A program made the position numbers and the translations under genes. Of a stretch of DNA of 64,000 nt, positions 36,284 to 48,449 are shown piece by piece. Position 1 is the stretch's first letter. Each line of letters starts with the position of its first letter. The notes below the pieces were generated by a model. The model was not told the origin of the DNA. It did not search any database and was given only the letters and a program-made list of their open reading frames with translations. This DNA is from Neoarius graeffei (taxonomy: Eukaryota; Chordata; Actinopteri; Siluriformes; Ariidae), in the NCBI RefSeq assembly GCF_027579695.1, contig NC_083592.1, positions 30,833,961 to 30,897,960 on the forward strand. Direction: 5' to 3'.

Positions 36284-39200
36284 TCACGGTGTCTGTTCAT
36301 ACAATCCGTTCTCTGTGAAGTTGATAAGACAGGAGTGTTCAATTTAAAGCACAACAACGGTACATATTTGTTCAGGCATATTGTTCTCTGTGAATCGAAC
36401 ACACACTGTCACGGTGTCTCTTTAGCCTACCTGTGGTTCCAGCAGAACCTTTCTGTTTGTGGCTTTGTCTCTCATAGAGCAGGATGAGAGTGACGAGGAT
36501 GATAACTTCAACAGCTATGACCACGAAAGGCTTGAGTGGCTCAGTGAAGGACAGAACTTTGAGGTTCAACTGTGATTCCGTGGGTCCGATATCGAAAACT
36601 GCGCTGCATATGTATTTACCCGAGTCTTCCTCAGTCAAGTTCAGCAAGGTCAGTTTGGTGATATTTTTGGCTAAGTGGATCTTGTAGCGCATGGGGTCAG
36701 CAGTGGCATTGATAAGCTCCTGGGTAATGGATACACATATTAGCCATTTTGATTAGTCTGTGACTTTCTCAACATATAATACATACCACAGTACATACAG
36801 ACAAACATAATGACCTTTCAATTACTACTGAGGAGAACTTTCTAAAGAAAGAGTATCAAAATATGGCATGAAACTTATGTTCTGCAGAAAGCTGGAGCCA
36901 ATCCTCGCTGACTTTGCACGAAAGGCAGGTACACCCTGGGCAGGTACCAATCTATTGAGGTATTTCACTCACGTGACCAAGTCATGTGATGCTGCCATTT
37001 TGGACGGCACGGCTCGAATCAGTTTGAATGCGAGGAAGGCGACAAACGAAAAACATAAAAGAAAAAGGAGCGAGATGCAGAAAACACCTTCACTATCCAG
37101 TGATGTAGGGCATTTACAGGGCGAGCAGAGGGAGAGGCATTTGCAAAAATTGAGGTTAGCAGGCTTAGAGAACGACATTTACCTGCTTCCACCAGGATTG
37201 TTCACTGACGTACGGAAGTACACGAAGCCCTCGTCTTTACCTGACTTCGGCCCACATGATCTGTATACCTATGTCGTTAAAAACCCATCGCCATACACAG
37301 GTATTGATCTGAAAGCGTATACGAGTTTGGATGCCTACAAATATTTTGTGTCAGGCTGGGTAACATGCCTACATCAATGGGTCGTCCCTGGAGCCGGTGG
37401 TCGCCATCTGATTACAGCTAAGGTTTGTTCACATTTTCATTTACTTTCGGTCCTCAGGATAAACAAAATGTTATTAAATGTCATTGAAATAACTTCTTAG
37501 TCTGTTGAGACATGGCCCGTTATAAATTTGCTGTTACCAGGCAATGACCAAGAACTGTATTATTAGGGTCGGTGTAGTTGTAGCAGTGTATTAGCAACTA
37601 GCTGTTAGCACTAGCTAATGTCAACAACATCGTAGCTGGTATGTTACTGTAGCAATATTTACGTTCAGTCATTTGGATGACTGTTAAAACCTTTCAGTCT
37701 CAAGTTTTTCCTTTACTGGATTTACTAGTTTACTGAGCTAGCGCGCTCGGCCAAGCCGGGAGCCATCGCGCGCTCTCCGGCCAAGCCGGGAGCCATCGCG
37801 CGCTCTCCGGCCACGCCGGGAGCCATCGCGCGCTCGCCGGCCAAGCCGGGAGCCATCGCGCGCTCGCCGGCCAAGCCGGGAGCCATCGCGCGCTCGCCGG
37901 CCAAGCCGGGAGCCATCGCACGCTCGCCGGCCAAGCCGGGAGCCATCGCGCGCTCTCCGGCCAAGCCGGGAGACATCGCGCGCTCTCCGGCCAAGCCGGG
38001 AGACATCGCGCGCTCGCCGGCCAAGCCGGGAGCCATTGCGCGCTCGCCGGCCAAGCCGGGAGCCATCGCGCACTAGCTCAGTAAACTAGTAAATCCAGTA
38101 AAGGAAAAACTTGAGACTGAAAGGTTTTAACAGTCATCCAAATGACTAAACGTAAATATTGCTACAGTAACATACTAGCTACTGTTGTTGACATTAGCTA
38201 GCTTGCTGTCCAAAATGGTGGACACCGGGGCGTCACGTGACCCTGTGACGTCAGGTGAAATACCTCAATTGGAGGACTAACAGAGACAAACAGCTATTCA
38301 CACACACATTCACACCTATGGGCAATTTAGAGTAGCTAGTTGACCTAATCCATGTCTTTGGACTGTGGGTGGAAACTGGAGCACCTGGAGAACATGCAAA
38401 CTCCACACAGAAAGGCCCCATCGACATTCCAAAGTTGGTATAAATGTCCATTAGTGTGTGTTTTTAAAATAACCATTTAATTTATCTGAACAGCATCCAT
38501 CCATCCATTATCTGTAGCTGCTTATCCTGTTCAACAGCGTCACAGGCAAGCTGGAGCCTATCTCAGCTGATTATGGGTGAGAGGCGGGGTACACCCTAGA
38601 TAAGTTGCCAGGTCATCAAAGGGCTGACACAGAAACAAACAACCATTCACACCTACAGTCAATTTAGAGCCACCAATCAATCTAACCTGCATATCTTTGG
38701 ACTAAGGGGGAAACCGGAGCACCCAGAGGAAACCCACGCAGAATATGCAAACTCCACATAGAAAGGCCCTCACCGGCCGCTGGGCTCGAACCCAGGACCT
38801 TCTTGCTGTGAGGCGACAGTGCTAACCACTACACCACCGTGCTGCCTCTGAACAGCATATTAATAGGAATATTACTTTTTGAAATAGCTTCTAAACATTT
38901 TTAAAATGATTAAAAATGTTGACTTCGAGGCTTTTTGAATGAGAATCTCACATAGCATTAAAACCGTTCCACTAAGACAGGAAAAGATAAAGAGGACCAA
39001 TATTTATAGAAAGTATTTACCTTATAGGTATGAAGATTAACTTCACATTACATTTCATTTTTAATATTTAGACGCGGCAGCACGGTGGTGTAGTGGTTAG
39101 CGCTGTCGCCTCACAGCAAGAAGGTCTGGGTTCGAGCCCCGTGGCCAGCAAGGGTCTTTCTGTGCGGAGTTTGCATGTTCTCCTCGTGTCTGTGTGGGTT

Positions 39201-42200
39201 TCCTCCGGGTGCTCCGGTTTCCCCCACAGTCCAAAGACATGCAGGTTAGGTTAACTGGTGACTCTAAATTGACCGTAGGTGTGAATGTGAGTGTGAATGG
39301 TTGTCTGTGTCTATGTGTCAGCCCTGTGATGACCTGGCGACTTGTCCAGGGTGTACCCCGCCTTTCGCCTGTAGTCAGCTGGGATAGGCTCCAGCTTGCC
39401 TGCGACCCTGTAGAACAGGATAAAGCGGCTAGAGATAATGAGATGAGATGAGATATTTAGACACAGGGTCGGCACGGTGATATAGTGGTTAGCACTGTTG
39501 CTTCACAGCAAGAAGGTCCTGGGTTCAAGCCCAGTGGCCGGCGAGGGCCTTTCTGTGTGGAGTTTGCATGTTCTCCCCATGTCTGCGGGGGTTTCCTCTG
39601 GGTGTTCTGGTTTCCCCCACAGTCTAAATTGACCGTAGGTGTGAGCGTGAATAGTTGGTTGTCTCTATGTGTCAGCCCTGCAATGACCTGGCAACTTGTC
39701 CAGGGTGTACCCTGCCTCTCGCTCATAGCTGGGATAGGCTCCAGCTTGCCTGTGACCCTGTAGAACAGGATAAGCGGCTACAGACGATGGATGGATGCTT
39801 AGATGCAATAAATTAACCCAGTATATTGGTCAGTGTAAATTCATATGGGTTGGTTTAAATGAACAACCCATCTTACTGGGATAAATTAACCCAGCATGCG
39901 TTCCATCCAATATTTATCCAGCTATATGGTTGAAAACTAACCAACTTTGGTTGTTTACGACCCAGCATTTCTTAGTCCCTGTAGCCAAGTCATTAGAACT
40001 GATCAAATTAATTTCAGGTGCCAAAAGTGAGACTCCATTCTTGAACCAAACAGATAGTAGAGTATCCTGTTTGCTATTTATTTTGTTATTTAAAATTGGG
40101 TCCAAATTCATGCCGGTGATGCAATATTGAAATTTTAAGCAACTTACGTTTCTTTACAGTACTTTACCTTTTCAGTGCCATTGGTTTTATACCATTTCCA
40201 GGTGTTCGGTGTGTGCTTGATGCCACACTTCAATACAACTGAATCTCCAACATAGCTCACTATGGGCCTGTCTCGCTTGTCTTTAATTGCAGGCACTACT
40301 CAAAACAAACACAGTTAGAATATTCTTTTAGTTTTATTAAATTATCATGACCTTCACAGCAGTTAGACACACTAACATTAGAATTTCCTCCAATTCAGTG
40401 TAACCGATTCAACACACTGGTTGATTATAGAGGACTTGAATGGTTTAAACTGCATTAGAGACAGGATGTGTGTAGTGCAGGGAGTCCTTCATTAGTAGCT
40501 CTGATTTAAGAAGGCACACCTAAAGGTGGCGATTCGGCCAAAATGTCGTAAGCCTTCAACATGAATTTTGCTTTTTACCAACATACCTTTTAAAACAAAA
40601 GTAGCTTGTTCCTCGTTTTCCAAATAGCTGAAGATACATGAGTAATTTCCGAGATCACCGGCCTCGATATTAAAGCTGGGTGGGGAGTAAAATAGTGTGA
40701 TAATATATAACTGGCATGGATCATTTCAAATGTGTAATCTAAACAGTGTGTATCATATCAGGAGAATGATGTCTACTGGGCACTTTAAAAAATACCAGTA
40801 TATGTACAAAACCTTTAAAATGTACAATATTACAGATTATTTAAAGATCTAGGCATGCCACTGATGTTTTTTCATGTCCATTAAAAGCACGTGGTATGCT
40901 GATTTTATAATCTGCTCTGAGAAGTTGATATAGTACAGTACAATGACAAAATCTTACAATTTTGTAAATTTATAGATTTACAGTCAACATTTATTGAGCT
41001 TAAATTACAATCACCACCTAACACAGTCATCAAAATATTAAATAAGTTTATAATACAGTAAACTGCCCAGAGACCTTCAGCAGATTTGTGTTCCTCACAC
41101 ACTTATCAACATTAGTTAGCAAATAATTATTAACAGGCACTGAGTAATAAGCTGGGAGTTTAAAGAGTTAGTCCAATTTATACGTACATCTTTTTAAGGA
41201 CATACTGTTCATTTTGCCTGTAAATAGTTTGTTGGGAGTTTTCAATTTCATCGCCATCCTTTCTCCAAAAGCCTGTTATGTTTGAGGGTTTACTCGGAAT
41301 GTCAGTCAGGTTACACAAAAGCTCTAGGCTTTGAGGTTTCAGGATTTCAAGCACTTCAGTGATGACATGACTTTGACCTGTGTGTAGAAAGATTACAGAC
41401 TTGAGCAAAATACGCCTCGAGAGAACAACAATAATGAATAATAATGAATGATAATTCAATATTACCATTACATATATACATATATCAGGGATGGGAATGA
41501 CTAAAAAGAAAAAAATCTGAAATGAACATGAGGGCCACAGGACCGTCTGAGAAGGCTGGGGACCTGGGGTCCAGGGGCAACACCCCGTTGAAGCCAGACA
41601 CATTTTACCATTTCAACATGTATTTGTGCAATCTCATGGCATTTTTATACCTAAAACCTGCCCAGATTTGATCCAGTATGAACAATGAACATGCATGCAT
41701 GTAAAATGAACAGTAAGTCAGATTACTCAGATGATATGCTATTTAATTTTTAATATTAAAAATAATTTATCAATAAACAATGCATCTACATGTAAGGCAT
41801 ATATACACCAATCAGCCATAACATTATCATCACCACTAACATTATCTCATTACAGTGGCACCAGTCAAGAGGTAGGATATACAACCCCAATTCCAAAAAA
41901 GTCGGGACAAAGTACAAACTGTAAATAAAAACGGAATGCAATAATTTACAAATCTCAAAAACTGATATTGTATTCACAATAGAACATAGACAACATATCA
42001 AATGTTGAAAGTGAGACATTTTGAAATTTCATGCCAAATATTGGCTCATTTGAAATTTCATGACAGCAACACATCTCAAAAAAGTTGGGACAGGGCCAGT
42101 AAGAGGCTGGAAAAGTTAAAGGTAAAAAAAAGGAACAGCTGGAGGACCAAATTGCAACTCATTAGGTCAATTGGCAATAGGTCATTAACATGACTGGGTA

Positions 42201-45200
42201 TAAAAAGAGCATCTTGGAGTGGCAGCAGCTCTCAGAAGTAAAGATGGGAAGAGGATCACCAATCCCCCTAATTCTGCGCCAACAAATAGTGGAGCAATAT
42301 CAGAAAGGAGTTCGACAGTGTAAAATTGCAAAGAGTTTGAACATATCATCACCTACAGTGCATAATATCATCAAAAGAGTCAGAGAATCTGGAAGAATCT
42401 CTGTGCGTAAGGGTCAAGGCTGGAAAACCATACTGGGTGCCCGTGATCTTCGGGCCCTCAGACAGCACTGCATCACATACAGGCATGTTTCTGTATTGGA
42501 AATCACAAAATGGGCTCAGGAATATTTCCAGAGAACATTATCTGTGAACACAATTCACCGTGCCATCCGCCGTTGCCAGCTAAAACTCTATAGTTCAAAG
42601 AAGAAGCCGTATCTAAACATGATCCAGAAGCGCAGACGTCTTCTCTGGGCCAAGGCTCATTTAAAATGGACTGTGGCAAAGTGGAAAACTGTTCTGTGGT
42701 CAGACGAATCAAAATGTGAAGTTCTTTATGGAAATCAGGGACGCCGTGTCATTCGGACTAAAGAGGAGAAGGACGACCCAAGTTGTTATCAGCGCTCAGT
42801 TCAGAAGCCTGCATCTCTGATGGTATGGGGTTGCATTAGTGCGTGTGGCATGGGCAGCTTACACATCTGGAAAGACACCATCAATGCTGAAAGGTATATC
42901 CAGGTTCTAGAGCAACATATGCTCCCATCCAGATGACGTCTCTTTCAGGGAAGACCTTGCATTTTCCAACATGACAATGCCAAACCACATACTGCATCAA
43001 TTACAGCATCATGGCTGCGTAGAAGAAGGGTCCGGGTACTGAACTGGCCAGCCTGCAGTCCAGATCTTTCACCCATAGAAAACATTTGGCGCATCATAAA
43101 ACGAAAGATACGACAAAAAAGACCTAAGACGGTTGAGCAACTAGAATCCTACATTAGACAAGAATGGTTAACATTCCTATCCCTAAACTTGAGCAACTTG
43201 TCTCCTCAGTCCCCAGACGTTTACAGACTGTTGTAAAGAGAAAAGGGGATGTCTCACAGTGGTAAACATGGCCTTGTCCCAACCTTTTTGAGATGTGGTG
43301 TTGTCATGAAATGTAAAATCACCTAATTTTTCTCTTTAAATGATACATTTTCTCAGTTTAAACATTTGATATGTAATCTATGTTCTATTCTGAATAAAAT
43401 ATGGAATTTTTAAACTTCCACATCATTGCATTCCGTTTTTATTTACAATTTGTACTTTGTCCCAACTTTTTTGGAATCAGGGTTGTATTAGGCAGCAAGA
43501 CAAAAGTCAGTTCTCGAAGTTGATGTATGGAAGCAGGAAAAATGGGCAAGTGAAAGGATCTGAGCGACTTTGACAAGGGCCAAATTGTGATGGCTAGATG
43601 ACTGGGGCTGAGCATCTCCAAAATGACACATCTTGTGGGGTGTTCCCGGTATGCAGTGGTTAGTACCTACCAAAAGTGGTCCAAAGAACAACAACCGGTG
43701 AGATGGTGACTGTAGCTGCTGAAAAAGTTAATGTTGACACCTTTCTGTTTTAGCCAGTAACTTTTCAGCTAACTTTTTCAGCAGTTTGTGCTACAGTAGC
43801 TCTTCTGTGGGATTGGACCATATGGGCTAGCCTTTGTGTCCCATGTGAATCAATGAGGCTTCGACACCCATGACCCTGTCGCCAGTTCACTGGTTGTCCT
43901 TCCTTGCACCACTTTTTGGATATGCTCAAGACCCAATCACAATTTGGCCCTTGTCAAAGTCACTCAGATCCTTACACTTACCCATTTTTCCTGCTTTCAA
44001 CACATCAGCTTCAAGAACTGACTGTTCTCTTGCTGCCTAATATATCCCACTCCTTGACAGGTGCCACTGTAATGAGATAATCAATGTAATTCACTTGATC
44101 TGTCAGTGGCCATAATGTTATGGCTGATCGGTGTATAGATTCAGTATGACAAACTAATGGTTTGAATAGTCTGTACAGAATATAGTAGTATTTAGCAGAA
44201 TTGTATTCTGAAGTATTAACCGTTAAACACTTGCTGTCTGCCGAGTCCTGTAGTACCTGGGTATTTTCTACAAAGATGAACTGAACAGTTGGCGTCGATC
44301 TAGTATTTTTCCACACAGACTAATTATTCAAATATTTATATTTAACCTACATCACACTCCGTAGTTAATGATATCTGTGCAAAATTCACAGAGAGCTTTA
44401 CCTGGCTGATTGGTCTTTTTGTGGTTACTGACTCATGTAGAGGCGGTAGCCACTATGTCATTGTGCTGTAAGCATGTAAGAGTGTAACAATCGCACACTG
44501 CGCCTGCGCGTACGCATAAGGATTACAATAGCGCAATGCATATGCACATTAGTATTACAATCACCAGAACAGCGAATCGTGATCTCGCGATATGAACAGT
44601 TGATCTCGCGTTATCGTGTTGTAAGAATTAGTGTAACAATAGCGCACTGCGCATGCGCATAAGTATTACAAATCATCAGAATGGCGAATCGTGATCTCGC
44701 GATATGAACAGTTGATCTAGCGTTATCAAAGGTACACAAGAACGAGTATAAGAATGTAAGAATGAGTGTAACAATAGCAAAACTTCATAAACAATCAGCA
44801 CTTATCCTGATCAAGTTCGATTGCCTGTTATATTTCTTGATAAACTTCAGAACCAATCCGAACTAGAAACGAAATTAAAAAAACCTCATTATAACTTCGT
44901 AGTATTGGAAAATAATCAGCAGATAAAAAGACAAACGAAATTCACCTTGTGGTTCGCCAAGGCTACTGATTCGATATCAAGTACGGTAAGTGGTGTTTAT
45001 TTTAAGAAAATTTACCTTTTGATTATCACAGCTTTTGTTTGGTTCTTCTGAAAGGTCAAATGAAAGGTTTTGTTAGGGTTTTTTTGTTTTAACTTTTTGG
45101 CAGATATTTAGGCCAAGACAATTCATGAACAAGTGCTTTCTTACTATTTTGAAAATAGATATAGTTCACGGGGCGGCACGGTGGTGTAGTGGTTAGCGCT

Positions 45201-46703
45201 GTCGCCTCACAGCAAGAAGGTCCAGGTTCGAGCCCCGTGGCCGGCGAGGGCCTTTCTGTGCGGAGTTTGCATGTTCTCCCCGTGTCCGCATGGGTTTCCT
45301 CCGGGTGCTCCGGTTTCCCCCACAGTCCAAAGACATGCAGGTTAGGTTAACTGGTGACTCTAAATTGACCGTAGGTGTGAATGTGAGTGTGAATGGTTGT
45401 CTGTGTCTATGTGTCAGCCCTGTGACGACCTGGTGACTTGTCCAGGGTGTACCCCACCTCTCGCCCGTAGTCAGCTGGGATAGGCTCCAGCTTGCCTGCG
45501 ACCCTGTAGAACAGGATAAAGCGGCTAGAGATGATGAGATGAGATATAGTTCACAGCACTGTATTTTGAACAAAGCCCTGATGCTGCTCACAGCTTGGTG
45601 ATGCTTGCAAGAGATGAGGCGAGTAGAATTGCTAACGTGTATATATGCTGTATTTACTGTATGGACATGGTATCAGAAAACAATTTTATTTATAAGCAGT
45701 AGCCACATGTACCCATAGGGTACCTATTTTTTAATAAACTCTCACAGTTTGGGTCATGAAACTTTCTCGCCTTTGTTATCTGGTAATTGTATTTCTTTTT
45801 CTAACCACAACCCCCTAAATGCATTTTTTTAGGCAAGAAGCCAACTCTTTAATTGCTGCAATAACACGTGCATCAATGATCGTCGCCATTTAGTTTACGC
45901 CATGTAGTTCCCAGCATCACAATCCACGATTCGTCAAAATGATCCCCGACCAACCAATCAGCAGCGTCAACACTCTGTGAGTCAAGAAGTGCTAAGGAAA
46001 CATCCAGGATCAAACCATATGCTGTAAACACTGAGAAATAACACAGACCATGCTGGACAGAACTAGAAATAGTTGCACAGCCTGACCTCCAGTTTTGTTT
46101 TGATTATGAATTATGAACTGATTTCCTAAATGACCCTTGCAGATGTATAAAATCTCACGCCTGATATTGTACATATGATACAATTAAAATTACTTAGTAA
46201 ATGTTTAATATTCAAAAGTTCCTTGAAATTTATAGGAGTAAATAAATTGGCTCAAAGAACATGATAAATCCAGTTTACCTTTATGTACTATCGTTCTACT
46301 TGATAGTGATGTTACAGCATCTGTAGTCATTGGCGAGAAGGTGGTCTCTTTAAAACACACACATGCAGAGAGAGAGAATAGTTAAAGGCAAGATTTACAG
46401 ATTAAATATTTCCTTCATTATAATTCATATTTCAAAATCAGTTGCAGAATAATGAATCCATAGAGAGACATATCTGTTCACACACGTTTAACCTACCCCA
46501 TTTAGAAGGTCATAGCATCATTCACTAAAGCTAAACAACCTTCCTCAGTCTTACTGTAGATATAATAAATAATATATCCATATAGAGATGTATATGTTAC
46601 CTGTGTTCACACCTTGCCAGTACAGCAAAACAAGAAGCAAATGCATAACATTCCCGTTGCAGCTTCCCTTATAGCTCTTCTGTGTTTGTCCAAACTGAGC
46701 CAT
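36284..46703 (-). CDS. emb: Embigin, Ig-superfamily transmembrane glycoprotein
   Basis: Seven minus-strand exons join in phase: 46703-46601, 46347-46279, 41377-41188, 40675-40587, 40295-40168, 36719-36431 and 36312-36284. They give 298 residues. Embigin is a basigin relative that escorts monocarboxylate transporters (MCT2) to the plasma membrane and supports cell adhesion. Exon 1 gives a signal peptide ([12 protein letters not shown]). Ig domain 1 spans exons 3-4 with cysteines in LELLCNLTD and GNYSCIF. Ig domain 2 spans exons 5-6 with VVLKCGIKH and [12 protein letters not shown]. Several N-glycosylation sequons (NLT, NIT, NYS, NGT, NAT) are present. The membrane helix at about residues 257-274 ([20 protein letters not shown]) keeps the buried Glu typical of the basigin/embigin family. 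The last exon, ENGLYEQTP, is the least certain because it is only 29 bases. It lies next to MRPS30, as near human 5p12-q11. Introns carry many transposons, but the coding sequence looks intact. Confidence 0.92.
36956..38267 (+). mobile_element. ISL2EU-like (Harbinger-related) DNA transposon, non-autonomous
   Basis: The ends are TGAGGTATTTCACTCACGTGAC and the inverted TGAAATACCTCA, flanked by AT (36954-55, 38268-69), the 2-bp target duplication of ISL2EU elements. A plus-strand exon-like ORF (37075-37422, then donor gttt) contains [20 protein letters not shown] and [15 protein letters not shown] recognise this as the N-terminal part of the SWIM/YqaJ-exonuclease protein that accompanies such elements in fish. 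The rest of the coding sequence is replaced by an inverted repeat around a GC-rich minisatellite. The family assignment is from memory of that protein plus the TSD. Confidence 0.72.
37738..38075. repeat. GC-rich minisatellite within the ISL2EU-like element
   Basis: About 11 copies of a 30-base unit (gcgcgctcgc + cggccaagccgggagccatc). The flanks are inverted repeats of about 115 bases: left about 37625-37737 (ttactgtagcaatatttacg to tactgagctag) and right about 38076-38185. The repeat array therefore forms the loop of a hairpin. Long ORFs across it only reflect the 30-base (10-codon) period. Confidence 0.93.
38497..38846 (-). repeat. tRNA-headed SINE (GATGGATG tail), EMB intron
   Basis: Tail catccatccattatctgtag at the left; head with caccaccgtgctgcc at the right end; somewhat diverged. 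Confidence 0.85.
39074..39452 (+). repeat. tRNA-headed SINE (GAGATGAGAT tail), EMB intron
   Basis: Flanked by atatttagac on both sides (target duplication). Head gcacggtggtgtagtggtta, tail agataatgagatgagatgag. Confidence 0.88.
39468..39795 (+). repeat. tRNA-headed SINE (GATGGATG tail), directly after the previous one
   Basis: Starts ggtcggcacggtgatatagt and ends cagacgatggatggatg. It has an internal deletion (the cagtccaaagac region joins ctaaattgacc directly). The two tail types lie 16 bases apart in the same orientation. Confidence 0.85.
41806..44133. mobile_element. Fold-back Tc1 derivative (two inverted 5' halves)
   Basis: The left end CACCAATCAGCCATAACATT and the right end aatgttatggctgatcggtg are inverted and flanked by TA. 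The interior on both sides is the same Tc1 5' region: ctgagcgactttgacaaggg on the left arm, and cccttgtcaaagtcactcag on the right. The arms (about 330 and 380 bases) meet near 43735-43765 (gctgaaaaagttaatg against ttttcagcagtttgtg). No full transposase remains. A second Tc1 (41882-43485) is inserted in the left arm. The element lies in EMB intron 2. Confidence 0.82.
41882..43485 (+). mobile_element. Tc1-like transposon nested in the fold-back element
   Basis: 1604 bp with ends CAACCCCAATTCCAAAAAAG and the inverted CTTTTTTGGAATCAGGGTTG-type sequence, flanked by TA (41880-81, 43486-87). The plus-strand transposase starts [20 protein letters not shown] (42244). It has [23 protein letters not shown]-like sequence, [44 protein letters not shown] and [15 protein letters not shown]. 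One stop (after MLPSR, near 42936) interrupts an otherwise long reading frame, and the frame shifts near the C-terminus. It is a young copy. Confidence 0.9.
44479..44790. repeat. Imperfect tandem repeat with GCGCATGCGC (NRF1-like) motifs
   Basis: A unit of about 165 bases (gtgtaacaatagcgcactgc, then gaatcgtgatctcgcgatat, then gaacagttgatctcgcgtta) occurs twice plus a third partial start. The unit carries the palindromic GCGCATGCGC-type sequence and CTCGCGATAT. GC/CpG content is higher than in the surroundings. It lies just upstream of an orphan ORF (44791-44991). Confidence 0.75.
44791..44991 (+). CDS. Orphan exon-like ORF followed by a consensus splice donor
   Basis: An open frame without an ATG at its start reads [20 protein letters not shown] and [18 protein letters not shown], ending TDSISST directly at GTAAGTGG. 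It lies on the plus strand, antisense within EMB intron 2, and is preceded by the CpG-bearing tandem repeat. I do not recognise the protein. It may be the first exon of an unlisted gene or the leftover exon of a DNA transposon. Composition (charged and polar residues, no low complexity) is protein-like, but support is limited to the frame and the donor. Confidence 0.3.
45172..45544 (+). repeat. tRNA-headed SINE, full length, EMB intron 2
   Basis: Flanked by the target duplication atatagttcac on both sides; head gggcggcacggtggtgtagt, tail gatgatgagatgag. Confidence 0.9.
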
Positions 46704-47206
46704 TTCAGTGCTTCCTTGTCTGATGCAGGGCCTGTGAGACTACAGCACTTCACCTCACCTCACCTCTCTCACACTCCTCCCATCTCTCTCTCTCTCTCTC
46801 TCTGGTGACTCAGCAGCAAGGGATCTGCTTGCTTTAAATGAATCATGAGGATGGAGGCAGCCAGCCACAGCCCAGCTTGTATCAAATGATCCTGCAACAA
46901 ACCCAAGTCACGCAGCCTACTGCTGAGCGAAGAAGGAGTGTGTTGTGGGAGGGCTGTGAAGAATAATGGCACATACTTACAATGTCCAAATATATTTCTG
47001 ATATCTGTGCACTGAAGTTTATGCCTTACTCCATCATGACACCCCAAAATATTAAACTGTTCAGAAATTTCATCTTACAGTGTTGTTTGGTTAAAGTTGA
47101 TAAATGACCACAGTGTACAATTTTGGCATCAGAAGAGGTGAAGTTCAGTTAAAAAAGAATGATTAAAAATGATTAATGCAAGCGTAGAGCTTATGAAATT
47201 GAATTA
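46704..47206. other. 5' flank of EMB
   Basis: Holds a (TC)n run at about 46783-46802 close to the EMB start codon. No TATA box could be assigned with confidence. Promoter position is inferred only from exon 1. Confidence 0.35.
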
Positions 47207-47555
47207 TCCATCCATTATCTGTAGCCGCTTATCCTGTTCTACAGCATCGCAGGCAAGCTGGAGCTGCTCCCAGCTGACTATGGGCGAGAAGCAGGGTACA
47301 CCCTGGACAAGTCACCAGGTCATCGCAGGGCTGACACATAGAGACAAACAACCATTCACACCTACGGTCAATTCAGAGCCACCAGTTAACCTAACCTGCA
47401 TGTCTTTGGACTGTGGCAAAACTGGAGGAAACCCACGCAGACACGGGGAGAACATGCAAACTCCAAACAGAAAGGCCCTCGCTGGCCATTGGGCTCGAAC
47501 CTAGGACCTTCTTGCTGAGGCGACAGTGCTAACCACTACACCACCGTGCCGCCCA
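47207..47555 (-). repeat. tRNA-headed SINE (GATGGATG tail)
   Basis: Flanked by aaattgaattat on both sides. Tail atccatccattatctgtagc at the left, head accaccgtgccgccc at the right. Confidence 0.88.
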
Positions 47556-47705
47556 AAATTGAATTATATTATATTTAATTCCATGTTAGAATGATGGTAT
47601 GAGAGATAATCTTACCTGTGCTGGAGGAATTCCAAGGATGACCTTAAAGCTAGCTAAATAAATAACATTCTTTAATAAAAAGTATTAGAACTGGATAAAA
47701 ATATA

Positions 47706-48177
47706 CACTTGCCATCCACTTTAATAGGAACACCTGTACAGTTATCTCATCAGCCAATCATGTGGCAGCAGCAAAATGCAGAAAACCATGTGAATACAGG
47801 TGAAGAGTTTCAGTGAACGTTCACATCAAACATCAGAATGGGACTTTCACTGGCGTAAATGCAGACAGGAATTTCTCAACTGTACATGTGATGAATAAAG
47901 TTCTTCTTCTTCACAGCTGTGGTGAGCAGAAAAGCATCTCAAAATGCACAGCTCATCAAGCCTTCCACATTCTGAGGAAGGATCCACATTCTAAGACGCT
48001 TTTTTGGTCACCACGGTTGTGAAGAGCACTTTGAGTTACTATAGATTTCCGTTCAGCTCAAACCAGTCTAGTCGTTCTCCTCTGATCCGTCTTATCAACA
48101 AGGTGTTTGAGCCTGCAGACCCTCCATATACAAGATGTTTGTTGTTTTTGCATAATTCTCTGTAAATGCTAGGGACT

Positions 48178-48211
<34 letters not shown>

Positions 48212-48449
48212 AGAAAATCCCAGGAGATCGGTTTCTGAAATATTCAAACCAGCCCATCTGGCACCAACAACCACGTCAAGGTTAAGGTTAGGCATTTTCA
48301 TTCTTGATGTTTGATGTGAACATTAACTGAAGCTCTTGACCTGTATCTGCATGATTTTTTTACATTTTTCTGCTGCCACATGATTGGCTGATTGGATAAC
48401 TGCATGAATGAGCAGGTGTAAAGGTGGTGTTATTAAAGTGGATGGTGAG
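47706..48449. mobile_element. Non-autonomous DNA element with long inverted ends
   Basis: The left end CACTTGCCATCCACTTTAAT (then aggaacacctgtaca) is mirrored by the right end attaaagtggatggtgagtg. Inner parts also match inverted (cacatcaaacatcagaatgg against attcttgatgtttgatgtga), giving arms of about 180-190 bases. A (GT)n run lies inside. No transposase is present. A fragment of the same family lies at 22868-22996. Confidence 0.7.

Larger units (their letters stand above)
36880..38425 (-). repeat. SINE split by an ISL2EU-like element
   Basis: SINE body pieces lie on both sides of the element at 36956-38267: agctggagccaatcctcgct to acaccctgggcagg on the left, and aacagagacaaacagctatt to cacacagaaaggccc on the right. 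Order and orientation match one reverse-oriented SINE, with a few bases lost at the join. Confidence 0.65.

Noticed and set aside
36868-37500. 210-residue ORF considered as a host gene
   Set aside because: It lies between the inverted ends and AT duplications of a DNA transposon, and its protein resembles a transposon-associated family.
37725-38073. Long repetitive ORFs ([10 protein letters not shown]-type and [10 protein letters not shown]-type units)
   Set aside because: They only translate the 30-base minisatellite unit in different frames; they have no independent support as a protein.
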